Source: Ramlibacter alkalitolerans (GTDB lineage Bacteria; Pseudomonadota; Gammaproteobacteria; Burkholderiales; Burkholderiaceae_C). From it: DNA of 64,000 nucleotides. A model generated the notes under the pieces. It was not told the origin of the DNA. It did no database searches and saw only the letters and a program-made list of their open reading frames with translations. The stretch spans positions 310,001 through 374,000 of the forward strand of contig NZ_JAEQND010000004.1 in the NCBI RefSeq assembly GCF_016722765.1. Reading direction: 5' to 3'. Made by a program: the position numbers and the translations under genes. Positions 15,826-24,712 of this stretch are shown here, piece by piece; within the stretch, counting starts at the first letter, position 1, and every line of letters begins with the position of its first letter.

Positions 15826-17150
15826 GTGTCCTTGCGCAGGTCGTTCCAGGAGCCGGCCGACTTCTTCAGGGCGTCGGCCACGGTGGACTTGCCCAGCACG
15901 GCGGACTGCCAGGCCGTGCCGTTCACCTCGTCCCATTCGCCGAACCACCGGGAGATCACGTCCTTCTTGCGCGCCAGCTTCTGCTGCGCCTCGAACACCT
16001 TGATGTCGGCGTACTTGGCGTAGTTCGCCTGCACTTCCGGGTCCTTGAACATCGAAGGGATGCCGAAGCCGGAGCCCAGGTCGTTGAACAGCATCTTCTG
16101 GAACTGGTACTCGCTGCCGGCCTTGCCGCCGAACCATTCGATCAGCCTGGCGGCGTTGGCGGCGCGGGTCTTGTCCGCGGCAGCCTGCGGCGTCATGCCA
16201 TGGAAGCGCATCCAGCCCACCGTGGCCGGCGAGCCGCCGGGGCCGGCCGGCATCATGGCCTGGCGCACGTGCCCGGCGACCGGCGACTGCTTGGGATCGT
16301 TGAGCGTCCGCACGCGATAGCGGCTCAGGAGGGCGAAGGCATGGTTGCCGGCGCCGAAGGCCTTCAGGCCATTGAGTTCGCCGGTCTCCACGCACGCGGG
16401 GGAGATGATCTTGTGCTTCTGCACGGCGTCCGCGATCCACTGCAGCGCGCGCTGCGCACCGCCGTTGGCCTGCGCCACGGCGGCGATACCCTTGTCGTCG
16501 ACGAAGCGGCCACCGTGGGAGAACACCATGGCGGAGAGGAACTCGATCAGCCACGTTTCACGGGCCATCGACAGCATCATCGGGGCCTGCGAGAGGCCGG
16601 CGGACTTGATCTTCAGCGACTGCTGCAGCACCTCGTCCCAGGTCTTGGGCGGCTCCTTGATGCCGGCCTTCTTCAGCATCTCCTCGTTGTAGAAGAAGGC
16701 CATGTAGTCGGAGTAGTAGGTCAGGCCGTACTGCCTGCCCTTGTACGTCATCGATTCGGTGCAGAACCTGTCGGCGTCGGCGTTGTACTTCAGGAGTCCG
16801 GGGAACTGGTTCACCGGCGCCAGCCAGCCGGCGTCGGCCCATTCGGGCAGCCAGCTGTCGGACACCCACATGACGTCGATCGGCGCCTTGGCGACGAACT
16901 TGGTGATCATGGTCTCGCGGTACTGGGCCCAGGGCGAGGTGTTGTAGGCCACCTTGATGCCCGTCTTCGCCTCGAAGGCAGTCAGGTGGCTCTTGACCAG
17001 GTCCACCGCGGCCGACCAGGTGTACATGTTCAGCGCGCCGGATTGCGCCAGCGCCTCGAGCGACAGCAGGCCGCCGGCCGCCGCGCCCGCTGCTCCCGCC
17101 GCCTTCAGGAAGTCGCGCCGGGAAGCGGCGCCGTTCCAGGGGTTGTTCAT
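15822..17150 (-). CDS. Extracellular solute-binding protein, family 1, Tat-exported
   Basis: The protein has 442 residues. The N-terminus carries a Tat signal (SRRDFLK at about 10-16) followed by an Ala/Gly-rich hydrophobic stretch. The mature protein has the MalE/UgpB fold: LNMYTWSAAVDLVKSHLTAFEAKTGIKV at the start and YSDYMAFFYNEEMLKKAG around a third of the way in. It captures the substrate in the periplasm for the CUT1 permeases. It is the first gene of a nine-gene operon. A palindrome that is probably the TetR operator lies about 130 bp upstream (17277-17290). Confidence 0.93.
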   Translation of the reverse strand: MNNPWNGAASRRDFLKAAGAAGAAAGGLLSLEALAQSGALNMYTWSAAVDLVKSHLTAFEAKTGIKVAYNTSPWAQYRETMITKFVAKAPIDVMWVSDSWLPEWADAGWLAPVNQFPGLLKYNADADRFCTESMTYKGRQYGLTYYSDYMAFFYNEEMLKKAGIKEPPKTWDEVLQQSLKIKSAGLSQAPMMLSMARETWLIEFLSAMVFSHGGRFVDDKGIAAVAQANGGAQRALQWIADAVQKHKIISPACVETGELNGLKAFGAGNHAFALLSRYRVRTLNDPKQSPVAGHVRQAMMPAGPGGSPATVGWMRFHGMTPQAAADKTRAANAARLIEWFGGKAGSEYQFQKMLFNDLGSGFGIPSMFKDPEVQANYAKYADIKVFEAQQKLARKKDVISRWFGEWDEVNGTAWQSAVLGKSTVADALKKSAGSWNDLRKDT

Positions 17151-17276
17151 GCCTCTCGCTCCTCAGGGGTGGCTGCGGCGCCCGTGCGCATGGCGACGTG
17201 CCGAGCCGGCCGGTACGCAGGCGCCCGGCCCTTCGCCGCGCGCCCGACCTTTTGCATCCAACGTGCTATTAATATA

Positions 17277-17290
17277 TCGTCAGATGACGA
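17277..17290. promoter_or_regulatory. Palindromic operator TCGTCA-GA-TGACGA before the importer operon
   Basis: This is a perfect 6-bp inverted repeat with a 2-bp spacer, embedded in an AT-rich patch (ATTAATATATCG) that is unusual for this DNA and probably marks the promoter of the 17150 gene. The same palindrome with a different spacer (CA) occurs at 19061-19074 in front of the TetR gene. The shared site suggests that regulator controls this operon. Confidence 0.7.
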
Positions 17291-17317
17291 CAAGAGTGTT
17301 CCGGGAAATCCCCGACA

Positions 17318-18682
17318 TCAGCAGGCCACAACGTTCACCGCCAGGCCTCCCAGCGACGTTTCCTTGTATTTGTGGTGCATGTCGGCGCCCGTGGCCTTCA
17401 TGGTGGCGATCACCCGGTCGAGGGTGACCAGGTGCGTGCCGTCGCCCGCGAGCGCCAGCCGCGCGGCGTTGATGGCCTTCACCGCTCCCATTGCGTTGCG
17501 TTCGATGCAGGGCACCTGCACCAACCCGGCGACCGGATCGCAGGTCATGCCCAGGTGGTGTTCCATGGCGATTTCCGCCGCGTTCTCCACCTGTTCCGGC
17601 GAGCCACCGAGCACTGCCGCGAGGCCGGCAGCGGCCATCGACGCGGCCACCCCCACCTCGCCCTGGCAGCCGACCTCGGCACCGGAGATCGAGGCGTTCT
17701 CCTTGTAGAGCGCCCCGATGGCCGCCGCCGTGAGCAGGAAGTCGTGGCTGCGGGACGCGTCGCCCGCCGCGTGGAAGCGCTCGTGGAAGCGCAGCACCGC
17801 CGGCACGACGCCCGCCGCGCCATTGGTGGGCGCGGTGACCACGCGGCCGCCGGCGGCGTTCTCCTCGTTCACCGCCACGGCGTAGGCGTTCACCCAGTCG
17901 AGTTCACCCAGCAGCCGGACCTTCCCGCGCTCGAGCGCCTCGCGCAGGACGGCGGCGCGCCGCTGCACCCCCAGGCGCCCCGGCAGCGCGCCATGTGCCG
18001 CCAGGCCGCGGTCCATGCAGTCGAACATCACCTGGCGAATGCGGTCGAGCCCTGCGTCGATAACGGGCCGCGGCCGCAGCGCGAGTTCATTTTCCAGCGC
18101 CAGCTGCGCGATGCTCAGGCCGCGATCCGCGCAAATCCGCAGCAGTTGCTCGGCCGACGCATAGGGGTGGGGCCACTCGGTGCGGGCCCCTGCGGCGGCC
18201 TGGCGCAGTTCCTGTTCCGTGGCGACGAAACCGCCGCCGACGGAGAAGCTGGTCTGGTCGGCGAGCAGTTGCCCGGCGCTGCCGCGCGCCAGCAGCCGCA
18301 TGCCGTTGGGATGCAACTCCAGGCACTCGCGGGGGTGGAAAACCAGGTCCTCGCGCTCGTCGAACGCCACGGAATGCTGCCCCAGCAGGCGGATCTCGCG
18401 GCTGCGGCCGACGGCAGCCAGCCACCCAGCAGATTGAGCGGTATCGACCGTCTCGGGATCGTAGCCCATCAAGCCGAGCAGCACCGCCTGGTCGGTGGCA
18501 TGCCCCCGGCCGGTGAGCGCCAGCGAGCCATAGAGGTGGACCTCCACCCCGGCGACGGACTGCAGCCGGCCGGCATGGGACAGCGCCCGCACGAAGCGCA
18601 GCGCAATGCGCATCGGCCCCACCGTGTGCGAACTGGACGGGCCGATGCCGACCTTGAACAGGTCGAAGACGCTGACCGGCAT
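17318..18682 (-). CDS. sdaA: L-serine ammonia-lyase (iron-sulfur type, single chain)
   Basis: The protein has 454 residues and joins the beta (about 1-160) and alpha domains. The N-terminus [20 protein letters not shown] is diagnostic. Cysteines in [15 protein letters not shown] and VPCIERN are placed to bind the catalytic [4Fe-4S] cluster. The enzyme converts L-serine to pyruvate and ammonia. The ATG at 18682 is fixed by the family N-terminus. It follows the NIPSNAP gene by 10 bp on the same strand, so they are probably co-transcribed from the operator-bearing region near 19061. Confidence 0.95.
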   Translation of the reverse strand: MPVSVFDLFKVGIGPSSSHTVGPMRIALRFVRALSHAGRLQSVAGVEVHLYGSLALTGRGHATDQAVLLGLMGYDPETVDTAQSAGWLAAVGRSREIRLLGQHSVAFDEREDLVFHPRECLELHPNGMRLLARGSAGQLLADQTSFSVGGGFVATEQELRQAAAGARTEWPHPYASAEQLLRICADRGLSIAQLALENELALRPRPVIDAGLDRIRQVMFDCMDRGLAAHGALPGRLGVQRRAAVLREALERGKVRLLGELDWVNAYAVAVNEENAAGGRVVTAPTNGAAGVVPAVLRFHERFHAAGDASRSHDFLLTAAAIGALYKENASISGAEVGCQGEVGVAASMAAAGLAAVLGGSPEQVENAAEIAMEHHLGMTCDPVAGLVQVPCIERNAMGAVKAINAARLALAGDGTHLVTLDRVIATMKATGADMHHKYKETSLGGLAVNVVAC

Positions 18683-18692
18683 GGGCGCCGCC

Positions 18693-19010
18693 CTACGCCA
18701 GGGGCGAGAACGCCGCGGGCGACAGGAACACGCTTTCCTGGTGGACCAGGTAGGGCAGCATGGACGGCACGAAGGCGGTCCATTCCGCATCCTTCGCCAT
18801 CCTGGCGCGCTGCCCCGTGCGATGGCCCAGGTCGTCATAGGCCCAGAGGAAGACGACGGAGTTGAGCACCCCGCTTTCCTTGGTCCAGCAGCCCACCAGC
18901 TTGGCGTAGCGGGAGATCAGGGGCAAGCCCTGCTCCTGGTACATCCTCAGGAATTCGCCGGCCTTGCCGGGCTGGACCTGGTAGGTCCGCATTTCGTAGA
19001 TCACGCTCAC
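18693..19010 (-). CDS. NIPSNAP family protein
   Basis: The protein has 105 residues of the NIPSNAP ferredoxin-like (dimeric alpha/beta barrel) fold: YEMRTYQVQPGKAGEFLRMY at the start and VFLWAYDDLGHRTGQRARMA in the middle. Small members of this family often accompany catabolic operons. The biochemical role is not established. It is divergent from the TetR gene and lies upstream of sdaA. Confidence 0.9.
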   Translation of the reverse strand: MSVIYEMRTYQVQPGKAGEFLRMYQEQGLPLISRYAKLVGCWTKESGVLNSVVFLWAYDDLGHRTGQRARMAKDAEWTAFVPSMLPYLVHQESVFLSPAAFSPLA

Positions 19011-19060
19011 TCCTTGGCAGTTCGGCAGATGCCCATATCGTCAGTCATGCCTCGATTTCA

Positions 19061-19074
19061 TCGTCACATGACGA
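19061..19074. promoter_or_regulatory. Palindromic operator TCGTCA-CA-TGACGA between NIPSNAP and TetR genes
   Basis: This is a perfect 6-bp inverted repeat, the same arms as at 17277-17290. It overlaps a larger inverted repeat, CATATCGTCA (19034-19043) with TGACGATATG (19069-19078). A -10-like TATGAT (19075-19080) for the TetR gene abuts it, so binding here would repress that gene and probably the divergent NIPSNAP-sdaA unit. Confidence 0.7.
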
Positions 19075-19142
19075 TATGATTTTGCCGCTAGAGTCCAGCC
19101 CGTGTCCACCGATTTCGCGCGCGCCGCCGTGCGCGCCCAGCA

Positions 19143-19844
19143 ATGAAAGCCAGATCCGCAGTCCTGTCGGCCAAGACCCCCCTGCAGGCCGAAAAGCCCG
19201 CCAACGGAAAGCGCCGGGCCACGGCCCGCCTGCCCGCCGACGAACGACGGGCGCAGATCCAGGCCAAGGCCTTCGAGTTCTTCTCGGAATACGGGCTCAC
19301 CGCGCAGACCCGCGCCCTGGCGGAGGCCTGCGGCGTGTCGCAGCGCCTCCTGTACAGCGCCTTCCCGAACAAGGCGGCGCTGATCAACGCCGTCTACGAG
19401 GCGGAGATCGCGGGTCCGTTCAAGGCGGTCTGGTTCGTACAACTGCGGGATCGGAAGGTGCCACTGGCCGATCGCCTGAACGACTTCTACCGCGAGTACT
19501 ACGACACGATCCTCACGCGACGCTGGCTTCGGCTGTTCATCTACGCCTCGCTGGCCGAAGTGGAGATCGCGCCCACCTACATCGCGGCGATCATCCGCAC
19601 GCTGCTGCTGACTATCGTCGAGGAGGCCGCATTCGACAACGGGCTCGAGATGCCGGCCGATCCTGCCGTTGCGCAGGAGATCGGCTGGGTCCTGCACGGC
19701 AACATCTCGCACCTTGCGATCCGCCGGCACGTGTACGGCGACGGCACGTCGGTGGCAGTGCGTGACGTGATCCCCATGCACGTGGACGCTTTCCTGAAGA
19801 TCGTGCCGACGGTACTCGCGCCCAGCGCAGACCGGCCGAAGTAA
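19143..19844 (+). CDS. TetR/AcrR family transcriptional regulator
   Basis: The protein has 233 residues. After a ~25-residue basic tail, the helix-turn-helix domain (about 30-80) shows AFEFFSEYGLTAQTRALAEACGVSQRLLYSAFPNKAALI. The C-terminal ligand/dimer domain is divergent. The divergent position next to the NIPSNAP-sdaA unit, plus the shared palindrome before the importer operon, make it the likely local repressor of this region. The ligand is unknown. Confidence 0.9.
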   Translation: MKARSAVLSAKTPLQAEKPANGKRRATARLPADERRAQIQAKAFEFFSEYGLTAQTRALAEACGVSQRLLYSAFPNKAALINAVYEAEIAGPFKAVWFVQLRDRKVPLADRLNDFYREYYDTILTRRWLRLFIYASLAEVEIAPTYIAAIIRTLLLTIVEEAAFDNGLEMPADPAVAQEIGWVLHGNISHLAIRRHVYGDGTSVAVRDVIPMHVDAFLKIVPTVLAPSADRPK

Positions 19845-19845
19845 A

Positions 19846-19891
19846 GCGAAGTCGCGCGCGAACCCGCGGCGAAGTCGCGCGCGAACCCGCG
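19846..19891 (+). repeat. Tandem duplication of a 23-bp unit
   Basis: Bases 19846-19868 and 19869-19891 are identical 23-bp units (GCGAAGTCGCGCGCGAACCC followed by GCG). They begin two bases after the TetR stop. The unit is GC-rich with internal CGCG runs. This is probably a recent slippage duplication. Confidence 0.8.
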
Positions 19892-20094
19892 CCCGTGCGG
19901 CACCGGCACGCGCACGCCATCCCTGCCCTGCTGCAACTCGGCCTTGCCCCACGGCTTGCCCACGCCCCTGGGAGTGGCAATTCGGGTGCTCGTATGATCG
20001 CGCCGCAACCCTGCAGCATCAGCAGGCGCTGTGTTGTTCTGCCGGTGACGGAGGACGCGCCATCGGCCGTTGATCCCAACCCTAGGAGACAGCC

Positions 20095-21216
20095 ATGAAC
20101 TCACGCACGCGCACCGTCGCCGCAGCAGCGGCGCTTGTTGCAGGGTCCGCCATTGCGGCGGGGCCCGCCGTCGTCGGCGGCCCGGGCGAGAACCCCTCCT
20201 GCTTCAAGCCCTGGGACGCCAGCACCAAGTACTTCCAGTGGCCGGCGAAGAAGGGGCCGTACCGCCTCGCGCTGGCCAACGGCTTCGTCGGCAACACGTG
20301 GCGCATCCAGATGATCAAGATGGCGAAGGCCTACGCGGCGACGCCGGAGATGGCCTCGCAGCTCAAGGAGTTCAAGATCGTCTCCACCGGCACCGACGTG
20401 GCGGCGCAGATCGCGGCGATCGACAACTTCATCAACTCGGGCTACGACGCGATCGTGACGATCGCAGTGAACCCGACGGCCTTCGCGCCGGTGATCAAGC
20501 GCGCCAACGCCAAGGGCGTGGTGATCGTTCCCTTCGACAACGTCCTGGACAGCACCGAGGTGATGATGGTCAACGAGGACCAGCTCGCCATGGGCCAGCA
20601 GTCCGGCGAGTGGGTGGTGAAGAACATCCCGTCGAAGTCCGGCAAGCTGCTGGAGGTGCGCGGCGTGCCCGGCAACTCCGTCGACCGCGACCGCCACCTC
20701 GGCTTCCGCAAGGTCGTCGAGGCCCCGGGCAGCAAGTTCGAGGTGGTGGAAGTCGTGGGCAACTGGGACGACGGCACCGCGCAGAAGGCGGTGGCGGACG
20801 CGGTCGCCGTGCACAAGAAGTTCGACGGCATGTTCGTGCAGGGCGGCTCCACCGGCGCGGTGCGCGCCCTGATCGACGCGAAGCACAAGATGATCCCGGT
20901 GGCGGGCGAGGCCGAGAACGGTTTCCGCAAGCTGTGCGCCGAACGCGCCAAGGACGGCCTGGTGTGCGCCTCGCTGGGCCAGTCGCCCGGCCTGGTGGCG
21001 ATCTCCATGAAGGCGGCGGTGACGGCGCTGCAGGGCAAGGTGATGCCGCAGATGATCTCGGTGCCGATCCCCACGGCGACGCACCCGAACTTCAAGTCGG
21101 GCGAGAACTACTTCCCCAACCTGACCGACAACTTCTTCACCACCACCGACTTCCCGCCCTGCGGCGTGACGCTGAAGGCCACGGACATCATGGCGAAGGA
21201 CGAGAAGAACAACTGA
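20095..21216 (+). CDS. Sugar ABC transporter substrate-binding protein (RbsB-like)
   Basis: The protein has 373 residues. A signal peptide (about 1-22, ending AIAAG) is followed by a type I periplasmic binding fold: YRLALANGFVGNTWRIQM, then DNFINSGYDAIVTIAVNPTAF and KGVVIVPFDNV, typical of ribose/autoinducer-type receptors. It delivers a sugar or sugar-like ligand to the transporter encoded immediately downstream. The ligand cannot be assigned from sequence alone. The ATG is preceded by TAGGAGACAGCC. Confidence 0.92.
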   Translation: MNSRTRTVAAAAALVAGSAIAAGPAVVGGPGENPSCFKPWDASTKYFQWPAKKGPYRLALANGFVGNTWRIQMIKMAKAYAATPEMASQLKEFKIVSTGTDVAAQIAAIDNFINSGYDAIVTIAVNPTAFAPVIKRANAKGVVIVPFDNVLDSTEVMMVNEDQLAMGQQSGEWVVKNIPSKSGKLLEVRGVPGNSVDRDRHLGFRKVVEAPGSKFEVVEVVGNWDDGTAQKAVADAVAVHKKFDGMFVQGGSTGAVRALIDAKHKMIPVAGEAENGFRKLCAERAKDGLVCASLGQSPGLVAISMKAAVTALQGKVMPQMISVPIPTATHPNFKSGENYFPNLTDNFFTTTDFPPCGVTLKATDIMAKDEKNN

Positions 21217-21224
21217 CGGCCTCC

Positions 21225-22736
21225 GTGTCGGATCCCGTCCTGCGGCTGGTCGAGGTCTCCAAGCGCTACGGCGGGGTGCGGGCGCTCGAGCGCGCGAGCT
21301 TCGCCTGCGCGGCTGGCCGCATCCACGCCCTGCTGGGCGAGAACGGCGCGGGCAAGTCCACGCTGATCAAGGTGATGGCCGGCGTGGTGCAGCCGGACGA
21401 AGGGCGCCTGCTGCTCGAGGGGCAGGAGCGCCGCTTCGCGCACCCGCAGGAGGCGGTGGCCGCCGGCATCGCCTGCATCTTCCAGGAGCTGTCGCTGCTG
21501 CCGGACCTGAGCGTCGCCGACAACATCTGCATCACCAACCCGCCGCGCCGCTTCGGCCTGATCGACCGCAAGGCGCAGCGCCGCATCGCGCAGGCGGCGC
21601 TGCAACGCGCGGGCGCCGGCGACATCCATCCGCTCGCGCCGGTGGCGAGCCTGCCGCTGTCGAAGCGGCAGCTGGTGGAGATCGCCAAGGCGCTGGCGCG
21701 CGCGCCCAAGATCCTGATCCTGGACGAGGCGACTTCGGCGCTCCCCGCTGCGGAAGTCAAGCGCGTGTTCGCGCTGCTGCGGCGGCTGCGGGACGAAGGC
21801 CTGGCCATCGTCTACATCTCGCACCGCATGCACGAGGTGACCGAGCTGGCCGACGACTGCTCGGTGTTCCGCAACGGCAGCCAGGTGGCGAGCTTCGCGG
21901 CGGGCACGCGCACCGACGCGCAGGTGGTCGAGATGATGATCGGCCGCGACATCGCGCATGCCTTTCCGCCCAAGCCCGCCCCGGCGGCGGCCGCTGCGTC
22001 GCCAGCGCTGGAGGTGCGCGGCCTGTCGTGGGCCGGGCGCCTGCACGCGGTCGACCTGGCCGTGCGGCCCGGCGAGATCGTGGGCCTCGGCGGACTCGAC
22101 GGCCAGGGTCAGCGCGAGCTGTTCCTCGCCTTGTTCGGCGTGTTGCGCGGGGTGAGCGGCGAGGTGCGGGTCGATGGCCGGCCCGCGCGCCTCGCCGGGC
22201 CGCGTGCGGCCAAGGGGCTGGGCATCGCGCTGGTGCCGGAGGACCGCAAGACCGACGGGCTGCTGCTGCCGATGTCGGTGAACGACAACCTGAGCCTCGC
22301 GGCGCTGGACCGCCTCAGCCGGGCGGGGGTGCTGCAGCTCGCCGACGAAGGCCATGCGGTCGCCGGCATGATGCGGCGGCTCGCGATCAAGGCGGGCAGC
22401 GGCGAGGACGCGGTGGGCACGCTCTCGGGCGGCAACCAGCAGAAGGTGGTGATCGGCAAGTGGCTGCTGAACACGCCGCGCGTGCTGCTGCTGAACGATC
22501 TCACCCGCGGCATCGACGTCGGCACCAAGCAGGAGATCTATGCGCTCGTGCGGACCCTCGCCGACGAAGGTGCCGCGGTGCTGCTCTATTCCACCGACTA
22601 TGCGGAGCTGATCGGCTGCTGCGACCGGGTGGCCGTGTTCTACGACGGCCGCATCGTGCGCTGGCTGGAGGGGGCGGCCCTCACCGAGCGCGCCCTGGTC
22701 GCGAGCGCGCTCAACCTCGAGGAGGCGACGGCATGA
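21225..22736 (+). CDS. Sugar ABC transporter ATPase with two nucleotide-binding domains (RbsA-like)
   Basis: The protein has 503 residues in two ABC halves. The N-terminal half has Walker A LLGENGAGKST and a degenerate signature (LPLSKRQLVEIAKAL). The C-terminal half has the usual degenerate Walker A (GLDGQGQRE) and a good signature (LSGGNQQKVVIGKWL). This asymmetry is normal for RbsA/MglA. The GTG at 21225 is preferred because the family alignment begins here, 9 bp after the binding-protein stop. The next permease start overlaps its stop (ATGA). Confidence 0.93.
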   Translation: MSDPVLRLVEVSKRYGGVRALERASFACAAGRIHALLGENGAGKSTLIKVMAGVVQPDEGRLLLEGQERRFAHPQEAVAAGIACIFQELSLLPDLSVADNICITNPPRRFGLIDRKAQRRIAQAALQRAGAGDIHPLAPVASLPLSKRQLVEIAKALARAPKILILDEATSALPAAEVKRVFALLRRLRDEGLAIVYISHRMHEVTELADDCSVFRNGSQVASFAAGTRTDAQVVEMMIGRDIAHAFPPKPAPAAAAASPALEVRGLSWAGRLHAVDLAVRPGEIVGLGGLDGQGQRELFLALFGVLRGVSGEVRVDGRPARLAGPRAAKGLGIALVPEDRKTDGLLLPMSVNDNLSLAALDRLSRAGVLQLADEGHAVAGMMRRLAIKAGSGEDAVGTLSGGNQQKVVIGKWLLNTPRVLLLNDLTRGIDVGTKQEIYALVRTLADEGAAVLLYSTDYAELIGCCDRVAVFYDGRIVRWLEGAALTERALVASALNLEEATA

Positions 22737-23713
22737 ACGACTGGCGCTACCACCTGCGCGAGCATCGCGGCACGCTGGGCGCCGTGGCGCTGTTCGTCGC
22801 GCTGTTCGCCCTCTACATGGCCAAGCACCCGGCGGGCTGGAACCGCGACGTGCTCACCACCGCGGCCAACAAGGGCGTGCTGCTGGCCATCGTCGCCATG
22901 GCGCAGACCCTGCCGGTGCTGATGGGAGGCATCGACCTGTCGGTCGGCATGGTGTTCGTGCTGGCGAACTGCATCGCATCGCACCTGGTGGTCGGCTCCG
23001 CACTGCACGCCGGCGCCGGCGTGCTGGCGGTGCTGGCGGCCGGCGCCGCCTGCGGCCTGGTCAACGGACTCGTCATCGTGTTCGGGCGGCTGCAGCCGAT
23101 CATCACCACGCTGGCCACCGGCATCATCTACTTCGGCCTGGCCCTCGGCCTGCGCCCGGTCCCCGGCGGCGACGTGCACGCCGGGCTGGCCGACGCGTTG
23201 ACGGGCGCCCTCCCCGGCGGCGTGCCGGCCATGCTGGTCGTGCTGCTCGCCGTGGTGCTGGTGGTCTGGGTGCCTTACCGCCGCTCGGTGCCGGGGCGCG
23301 CGGCGCTGGCGATGGGGTCCTCGGAAGCCGCGAGCTACATGTCGGGCGTGGCGATGGGGCGGACCACGCTGGTCACCTACACGCTCGCGGGCCTGCTCGC
23401 GGCCATCGGCGGCCTGCTGCTCACCTTCGTGACCTACTCGGGCGAGGCCTCGCAGGCGATCGGCGGCGTCTACACGCTCAACTCCATCGCCGCCGTGGTG
23501 CTGGGCGGCACGTCGCTGGCCGGCGGCTTCGGCAGCGCGGTCGGTTCGGTGTTCGGCGCCTTCGCGCTGCGCACCATCGGCGACCTGCTGTTCGTGTTCG
23601 ACCTGGAGCCCCTGTGGCAGCCGCTGTTCCAGGGCGTGATCCTGCTGGCCGCCGTCTGCTTCGGTTCGCTGCGGCTGCTGCGCGTGGGCAACCGGCTGGC
23701 GCTGTTCCGGTGA
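22733..23713 (+). CDS. Sugar ABC transporter permease (RbsC-like)
   Basis: The protein has 326 residues with about 8-10 membrane spans. It carries the branched-chain/ribose permease signature LMGGIDLSVGMVFVLANC, and the ATPase-contact region around VAMGRTTLVTYTLAGLLAAIGG. The start overlaps the ATPase stop. It probably forms a heterodimer with the next permease. Confidence 0.93.
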   Translation: MNDWRYHLREHRGTLGAVALFVALFALYMAKHPAGWNRDVLTTAANKGVLLAIVAMAQTLPVLMGGIDLSVGMVFVLANCIASHLVVGSALHAGAGVLAVLAAGAACGLVNGLVIVFGRLQPIITTLATGIIYFGLALGLRPVPGGDVHAGLADALTGALPGGVPAMLVVLLAVVLVVWVPYRRSVPGRAALAMGSSEAASYMSGVAMGRTTLVTYTLAGLLAAIGGLLLTFVTYSGEASQAIGGVYTLNSIAAVVLGGTSLAGGFGSAVGSVFGAFALRTIGDLLFVFDLEPLWQPLFQGVILLAAVCFGSLRLLRVGNRLALFR

Positions 23714-23720
23714 GCACGGC

Positions 23721-24689
23721 ATGACCGCGATCGCCCTGCGCCTGAGAGGCTCGCGCCACCTGCCGGTGATGGCCGGCGCCGCCTGCACCGTGGCGCTGCT
23801 GCTCGTGGGCAGCCTCTATTCGAGCAACTTCCTGTCGCCCGAGTACCTCCTGCTGCAGCTCCAGATCGCCTCCTTCCTCGGCATCATCGCCACGGGCGCG
23901 ATGCTGGTGATCCTGCTGGGGGGCATCGACCTGTCGGTGCCCTGGGCGGTGACGGTGGGCGGCATGATGTCCGCCGCTGCCGCCGGCTGGTGGGGCGGTG
24001 CGGCGGCCGCCTTCGCCATTCCCTTCGGCATCCTCTGCGGCGCGGCGCTCGGCTTGCTGAACGGCATCGGCGTGGCCTACCTGCGCGTGCCTTCGATGAT
24101 CTTCACGCTGGGCATCAACGCCGTCGCGCAGGGGCTGATCGTGGTCCATACCGGCGGATTCGCGCCGCAGGACCGCGCCACGCCGGCGATGCACCTGATC
24201 GCCACCGGCCGCTCGCTGTTCGGCATCCCCAACGCCCTGCTCGCTTGGGCCGCCGTGGGCGGCGCCACGCTGTTCCTGCTGCACCGGACCAGCTTCGGCC
24301 GCGCCGTGTACGCGGTCGGCAACCGGGAGCGCGCCGCCTACCTCTCCGGCATCGCCACGCGGCGCGTCACCCTGCTCTGCTTCGTGTTCGCCGGGGCCTG
24401 TTCGGCCGCCGCGGGCGTGCTGCTCACGGGCTATTCCACCAAGGCGTACCAGGCGATGGGCGACGCCTACCAGCTGCCGGCCATCGCCGCCGTGGTGCTG
24501 GGCGGCACCCACATCCTGGGCGGCCGCGGCTTCTACCTGGGCACGGTCGTCGGCGTGGTGCTGATCACCCTGCTGCAGTCCATCCTCTCGGTGATGCAGA
24601 TCCCGGAGATGGGGCGCCAGGTCGCCTACGGCCTGGTGATCATCGCGATGCTGCTGGTGTACGGCCGCGGCCGCCGGCACGCGGGTTGA
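23721..24689 (+). CDS. Second sugar ABC transporter permease (RbsC-like)
   Basis: The protein has 322 residues with the same family signature, VILLGGIDLSVPWAVTVGGM, and YLSGIATRRVTLLCFVFAG near the ATPase contact. It follows the first permease by 7 bp. Having two different permeases in place of a homodimer is common in the CUT2 systems of betaproteobacteria. Confidence 0.93.
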   Translation: MTAIALRLRGSRHLPVMAGAACTVALLLVGSLYSSNFLSPEYLLLQLQIASFLGIIATGAMLVILLGGIDLSVPWAVTVGGMMSAAAAGWWGGAAAAFAIPFGILCGAALGLLNGIGVAYLRVPSMIFTLGINAVAQGLIVVHTGGFAPQDRATPAMHLIATGRSLFGIPNALLAWAAVGGATLFLLHRTSFGRAVYAVGNRERAAYLSGIATRRVTLLCFVFAGACSAAAGVLLTGYSTKAYQAMGDAYQLPAIAAVVLGGTHILGGRGFYLGTVVGVVLITLLQSILSVMQIPEMGRQVAYGLVIIAMLLVYGRGRRHAG

Positions 24690-24712
24690 ACGCGGCCGCC
24701 GGGAGACGGACC

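Noticed and set aside
19846-19891. CRISPR-like repeat
   Set aside because: There are only two directly adjacent units with no spacer between them and no cas genes.
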